NCBI GenBank assembly: GCA_002391625.1
Contig: DGFJ01000007.1
Coordinates: 1 to 64,000 of the forward strand
Length of the DNA: 64,000 nt
Direction: 5' to 3'
DNA from: Ruminococcaceae bacterium UBA3903
GTDB lineage: Bacteria > Bacillota > Clostridia > Oscillospirales > Acutalibacteraceae
Shown here: positions 60,653-64,000 of the stretch, piece after piece
Layout: each line of letters begins with the position of its first letter
Position numbering within the stretch: the first letter of the stretch is position 1
The notes under the pieces: model-generated
Seen by the model: only the letters and a program-made list of their open reading frames with translations
Told to the model about the DNA's origin: nothing
The model's database searches: none
Translations under genes and position numbers: made by a program

Positions 60653-62458
60653 TTACTCCTTATTGTTTTCAGTTAAATCGTTGCCTACAACCGTAATAAC
60701 ATTATTTTTATTTGAATAACTATCTACTGCCATTTCCCATATAGTGTTTCCTTCGCTGTCCTCATTTATTTTTTCAAATCCAAAGGTTTTATACAGCTCA
60801 CGAACCATATTATTTTTGGCTGTAGGATAGTAATATCCCTTAATTGTTTTTACACCCTGCTCTATACATTTTTGTACCAATATATCTAACATTGCCAATT
60901 CCATATCTCTTTTTAAAACACGACAGCTCATTAACCACAAGTCTATGTTCAATACATCGCCGTCTTTTTTTCCTATTACAACAGATACAACGCCGTTATC
61001 ACCAAATTTGTCTATAAGCTTACCATATAAACGTATATATTGGTCGCTTTCAAATACTTCTTCCATTTCTGCGACGGTATAACGTTTAGTAGTAACATTA
61101 AACTGGTTGCTCTTATTAGAAAGCTGGGTGATACGTTGAATATATACTGGTAAAAAGTCATCAATAGTAGCCTTCATATTCATGCTAAGTAAGTAATCCT
61201 CGTAGTTACCAAAGGTAGCTTGCTGTGCTGCCCTTTCTACATTTGCTTTATACATTTCGTTACGTTTTAAATCGTCCTCACTAAATGTAGTAACTTCAAA
61301 AAAGCCGTTTCTGTCCAATGTGGTAATATAGTTTTCTACAGTGTCCATTACAGGTGCAGACACACCATTTAACTGTGCCTTTACTATCTCTCGTTCGGCT
61401 GGATTGTCGTCCACGAATACAATAGACTCTGGTAGAATATTTAGCTCTGCTGCTGTGTTGGCGATATTAATATCTTTATTTTCCCAGTTGGCTTTTATAA
61501 TGATAAAATCATCAGGTTTTAATACACCTTCAGGATGATTTAAGCCATCAACAGCGTTTTGATGGTCATTTTTTGAACAGACTGTTAGCATTATACCTAA
61601 ATCTTTTTGGCTTTTGATAAACTGTTGAAATTCGTAGTAGCTTTGAGAAACACCTGTTTCCTGACCGATTTCAATGTTATCTACTCCATCATCGCCAACT
61701 ACTCCACCCCATAGTGTGTTGTCCAAATCCAATGCCAAAGCCTTTTTATTTTTGCCAAAAATGGATTTTATAATATTGGCAATGTTAAATGCAAGCTCAG
61801 GGATAGCATCAATACACATAGCATATTTATACATATTCCAAAACAGCGGGTTTGACCATTCCTTTAAGCCGTAGCTGGCAGAAATGAAATTAATATCATT
61901 AATATAAAAATTATCTGTTTTTTGACTATAACAATAGAGCATTGTGTTTAGTCTAGTGATAAAGTTACTGCGTCCTCTGTAATCGCTGCAGTCCTTATTT
62001 CCCATTAATCTATAGAAAGGCAATTCAAAATTATTTTGAATTATAGGGCATTTAAATTTTTCTGAAACAGATTGCCACATTTGCTTAAAATTTTCAAAAG
62101 TAGAATTTAACAGGCTGTCAGTGTCCTCCTTTGAAAATCTTGGCGTTGGATAGCTTGCAATGTTTCTGTTTGTAGTATGAATAAAAACTATGTCTGGCTG
62201 AAAATCTAACAGCTCCTGTGGTGGAAACATAGCGTCCTGCCAATACTGTGCATATTCTGACTGGTAAAACGTTGGCTCTATCCCTGCATTTAGCAGGAAT
62301 AGCTCCATAATATTAATAATTTCATTAATGGTTGAACCACCTAAAACTGCTATTTTTTTCTGCAGTCGCGTGCTGCCATCAGCAAGAAGTGCTTTTTTTA
62401 TAGATTTCTTCTTTTTAGAAACATAATCAGAATCAAAAGGATATTCTAACTGGTACAT
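60653..62458 (-). CDS. FkbH-like HAD-IIIC protein
   Basis: A 601-residue three-part protein. Residues ~30-225 resemble the N-terminal SGNH-like domain of FkbH (GGST at 40-43, then FIHTTNRN). The HAD domain (~235-370) has LALDLDNTLWGG (D244, D246), VCSKND and FVDDNPAERE. The C-terminal ~170 residues are GNAT-like with ITQLSNKSNQFNVTTKRY, the FkbH signature. FkbH proteins load a glyceryl unit from 1,3-bisphosphoglycerate onto an ACP. The ACP gene is next. No polyketide genes are present. GAGGTG precedes the ATG. Confidence 0.88.
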   Translation of the reverse strand: MYQLEYPFDSDYVSKKKKSIKKALLADGSTRLQKKIAVLGGSTINEIINIMELFLLNAGIEPTFYQSEYAQYWQDAMFPPQELLDFQPDIVFIHTTNRNIASYPTPRFSKEDTDSLLNSTFENFKQMWQSVSEKFKCPIIQNNFELPFYRLMGNKDCSDYRGRSNFITRLNTMLYCYSQKTDNFYINDINFISASYGLKEWSNPLFWNMYKYAMCIDAIPELAFNIANIIKSIFGKNKKALALDLDNTLWGGVVGDDGVDNIEIGQETGVSQSYYEFQQFIKSQKDLGIMLTVCSKNDHQNAVDGLNHPEGVLKPDDFIIIKANWENKDINIANTAAELNILPESIVFVDDNPAEREIVKAQLNGVSAPVMDTVENYITTLDRNGFFEVTTFSEDDLKRNEMYKANVERAAQQATFGNYEDYLLSMNMKATIDDFLPVYIQRITQLSNKSNQFNVTTKRYTVAEMEEVFESDQYIRLYGKLIDKFGDNGVVSVVIGKKDGDVLNIDLWLMSCRVLKRDMELAMLDILVQKCIEQGVKTIKGYYYPTAKNNMVRELYKTFGFEKINEDSEGNTIWEMAVDSYSNKNNVITVVGNDLTENNKE

Positions 62459-62477
62459 AATTACACCTCGTAAAATT

Positions 62478-64000
62478 TTATTGAGCTGTCACTTTAGATG
62501 AAGCGGATGCTGTTACAGCTTCATCAACAATTTTTTCACTACTATTTTGTGAAATTAGGTTTGCTAGATTATCAGCGTTTTCACCAACAACTGAATAAGA
62601 GCTACAGGTAAATAGTAAATCTGTAATGCCTAAATCCTTAACAAAGTTAACAAGATTAATTTGTGAATAACGCATATCCATAACGTAAATTTCAGAGAAG
62701 GAGCTGGTGTAGAACGGTATTTCAGCATTGCCGTAGCTGTCCTTTACCACGCACAGCTTCCTACCGTTGGTGACATCAGTTTTAACCTTAACTATGCTGT
62801 CATCGCCACCCATAAATGTTAAGTAGGCGTTGTCCGTGTCTGTGTTAACAAGCAGCTCACCTTCATCTTGGAAATTAAACGATTGATCATAATAGTAGGT
62901 TTTATATTTATTTTTAGGCACGTAATAGGTAAATGTTTCAGGGTCATTTTTAATATTGACATCACCTGTAAACGCATACATAGTTCCTACAAAGCCTTCA
63001 ATATTCTGTGGTGTATAGGTGCTAATATCAGCAAAAGGCACACCCGCTGTTGATGCAAACAGCTGCGAAGCATAGTATGCACCAAGCGGCTGCCAATGGT
63101 GATCTGTTCGGCAATAAATTGGCTCTGTTGTATGCTGTTTTAAAACATCACAAGGATTAATTGAAGCTATACCAGAATTCATCTTGCCGGCAATTTTATT
63201 AAAGCAGTCAGATTGGCTGGTTGTATAATCAGAATATTGCAATGGAGTGTAAAATTCACAAGCCAACGGATTAGGCATAGAATAAACCTTTACGCTGGAG
63301 CCTAGCTTTGCGTGAATATCATTCAGCGCCTCAATGTATGAGGTACCTGAACCTCCGCCAAAAAGCTCTAAGGCTCGCCAATGACCATCCTGATTAACAG
63401 AAATTAATCCATTATTGTAGTTAGCATCTGCATTTTCCTGAGTGTAATCCTTGTCAGTAGCAGCTTCTGTAGGCTGTTGAGCATTACTGGATGTTACATC
63501 AGTCGGTGAAGCCACGCTAGAATCCTCAGATTTACTGCTGTTTACAACCTGTATTTTACCAGTAACCTTAACATTATTACTAGATGGAAAGCCTAATAAG
63601 CCCAGCATAGAGTTACTGGCATTTTTTAGGTCATCTCGAAAAGGCACAGTATCATCATAACATTTAGCAATAGAACTAGTAAATGAACCAGAAAAATAGC
63701 TTTCAAAGGAAAAGCTAGGCATTGTCGCCAAGGTTCTGTTTTCTGTTTCAGATACTGTAGGGTGAGGCAAAACCAAAATCAGAAAAGCTATAATAAAGAA
63801 TATTGGCACAATAACGAGCAAGCTTATTATTGAAAAGCCATTTTCTAGGGCAGATTTGCTTAACCCATCAATACCTCGTTTTTTGTTATCATGAGGTCTT
63901 CTGCTTGATGAGGTTCTATTGGTTGAAGAACGTCTGTTGCTTGTTTTCGATGATGAATAAATATTTCTATTAGAATAAGAGCGGTCACGAGTATTGCGTT
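62478..64000 (-). CDS. DHHW/AlgX-like membrane-anchored protein, 5' end beyond window
   Basis: An open frame runs from the stop at 62478 to the window edge, at least 506 residues. The N-terminal ~55 visible residues are Arg/Ser/Asn-rich and cytoplasmic; a helix follows (SIISLLVIVPIFFIIAFLILVL). The extracellular domain has VPFRDDLKNASNSMLG and the YCRTDHHWQPLGAYYA motif of DHHW/AlgJ-AlgX SGNH-like acyltransferase accessory proteins, then CVVKDSYGNAEIPFY. A TTG at 63821 inside the helix is not a sensible start because the basic tail continues upstream without stop or ATG. With MBOAT partners such proteins move acyl groups onto surface polymers. The next gene, outside the window, may be that MBOAT. 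Confidence 0.85.
   Translation of the reverse strand, partial: RNTRDRSYSNRNIYSSSKTSNRRSSTNRTSSSRRPHDNKKRGIDGLSKSALENGFSIISLLVIVPIFFIIAFLILVLPHPTVSETENRTLATMPSFSFESYFSGSFTSSIAKCYDDTVPFRDDLKNASNSMLGLLGFPSSNNVKVTGKIQVVNSSKSEDSSVASPTDVTSSNAQQPTEAATDKDYTQENADANYNNGLISVNQDGHWRALELFGGGSGTSYIEALNDIHAKLGSSVKVYSMPNPLACEFYTPLQYSDYTTSQSDCFNKIAGKMNSGIASINPCDVLKQHTTEPIYCRTDHHWQPLGAYYASQLFASTAGVPFADISTYTPQNIEGFVGTMYAFTGDVNIKNDPETFTYYVPKNKYKTYYYDQSFNFQDEGELLVNTDTDNAYLTFMGGDDSIVKVKTDVTNGRKLCVVKDSYGNAEIPFYTSSFSEIYVMDMRYSQINLVNFVKDLGITDLLFTCSSYSVVGENADNLANLISQNSSEKIVDEAVTASASSKVTAQ

Overview
The window is a low-GC, Gram-positive-type chromosome segment from a spore-forming member of the Clostridia, probably an Oscillospiraceae/Ruminococcaceae-like gut anaerobe. 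The evidence is the sporulation genes yabP, yabQ and a SpoVB/YabM-type flippase, the short HisG plus HisZ histidine pathway, HemZ, an extended -10 (TGnTATAAT) in many promoters, AGGAGG-type ribosome sites and AT-rich intergenic DNA. Standard code is used (many TGA stops). The left end carries 17 bases of Nextera/Tn5 mosaic-end adapter, so it is a raw contig end. I found no rRNA, tRNA, CRISPR array, phage or intact insertion sequence.

Layout. 1-3.0 kb: a truncated methyltransferase, a THUMP RNA methylase, the hibernation factor hpf and a frameshifted lipoprotein. 3.1-8.5 kb: the conserved block yabM-mazG-hup-rqcP-yabP-yabQ-divIC-yabR (division, sporulation, ribosome rescue). 8.5-25.6 kb: a zinc-ribbon protein, then one long leftward run with no visible internal terminator: nusB, a TsaD-like gene, xseAB, ispA, dxs, tlyA, nadK, argR, recN, recJ, relA, dtd, an MBL hydrolase and hemZ. 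25.7-27.3 kb: a rightward CPBP protease and tadA. 27.3-32.9 kb: leftward murD, two M42 peptidases, a GNAT and a PLP lyase, coupled by 4-base overlaps. 33-40 kb: a MocR regulator, XRE regulator, isochorismatase-family hydrolase and a giant RND exporter. 40-47.5 kb: FliB-like protein, L,D-transpeptidase, HPP-like membrane protein, HD protein, YwlG, feoAB and a divergent DtxR-family regulator. 47.5-53.2 kb: a candidate structured RNA, ilvE, an RluA-type synthase, DUF1294, a GHL10 glycosidase-like lipoprotein/membrane protein, mtaB and an HPr-like protein. 53.3-60.3 kb: the his operon hisZGDCBAIE plus an acyltransferase, without hisH and hisF. 60.4-64 kb: an ACP, an FkbH-type protein and a DHHW/AlgX-like membrane protein that runs off the right edge.

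Most of the DNA is conserved housekeeping sequence. The parts most worth a second look are the ~160-190 nt folded RNA between the DtxR gene and ilvE, the FkbH/ACP/DHHW set (a likely surface-polymer acylation or glycerylation system without a polyketide synthase), the RND pump with a ~325-residue coiled-coil insertion, and the palindrome embedded in the his promoter. Functional calls rest on family recognition by eye; no database search was run.
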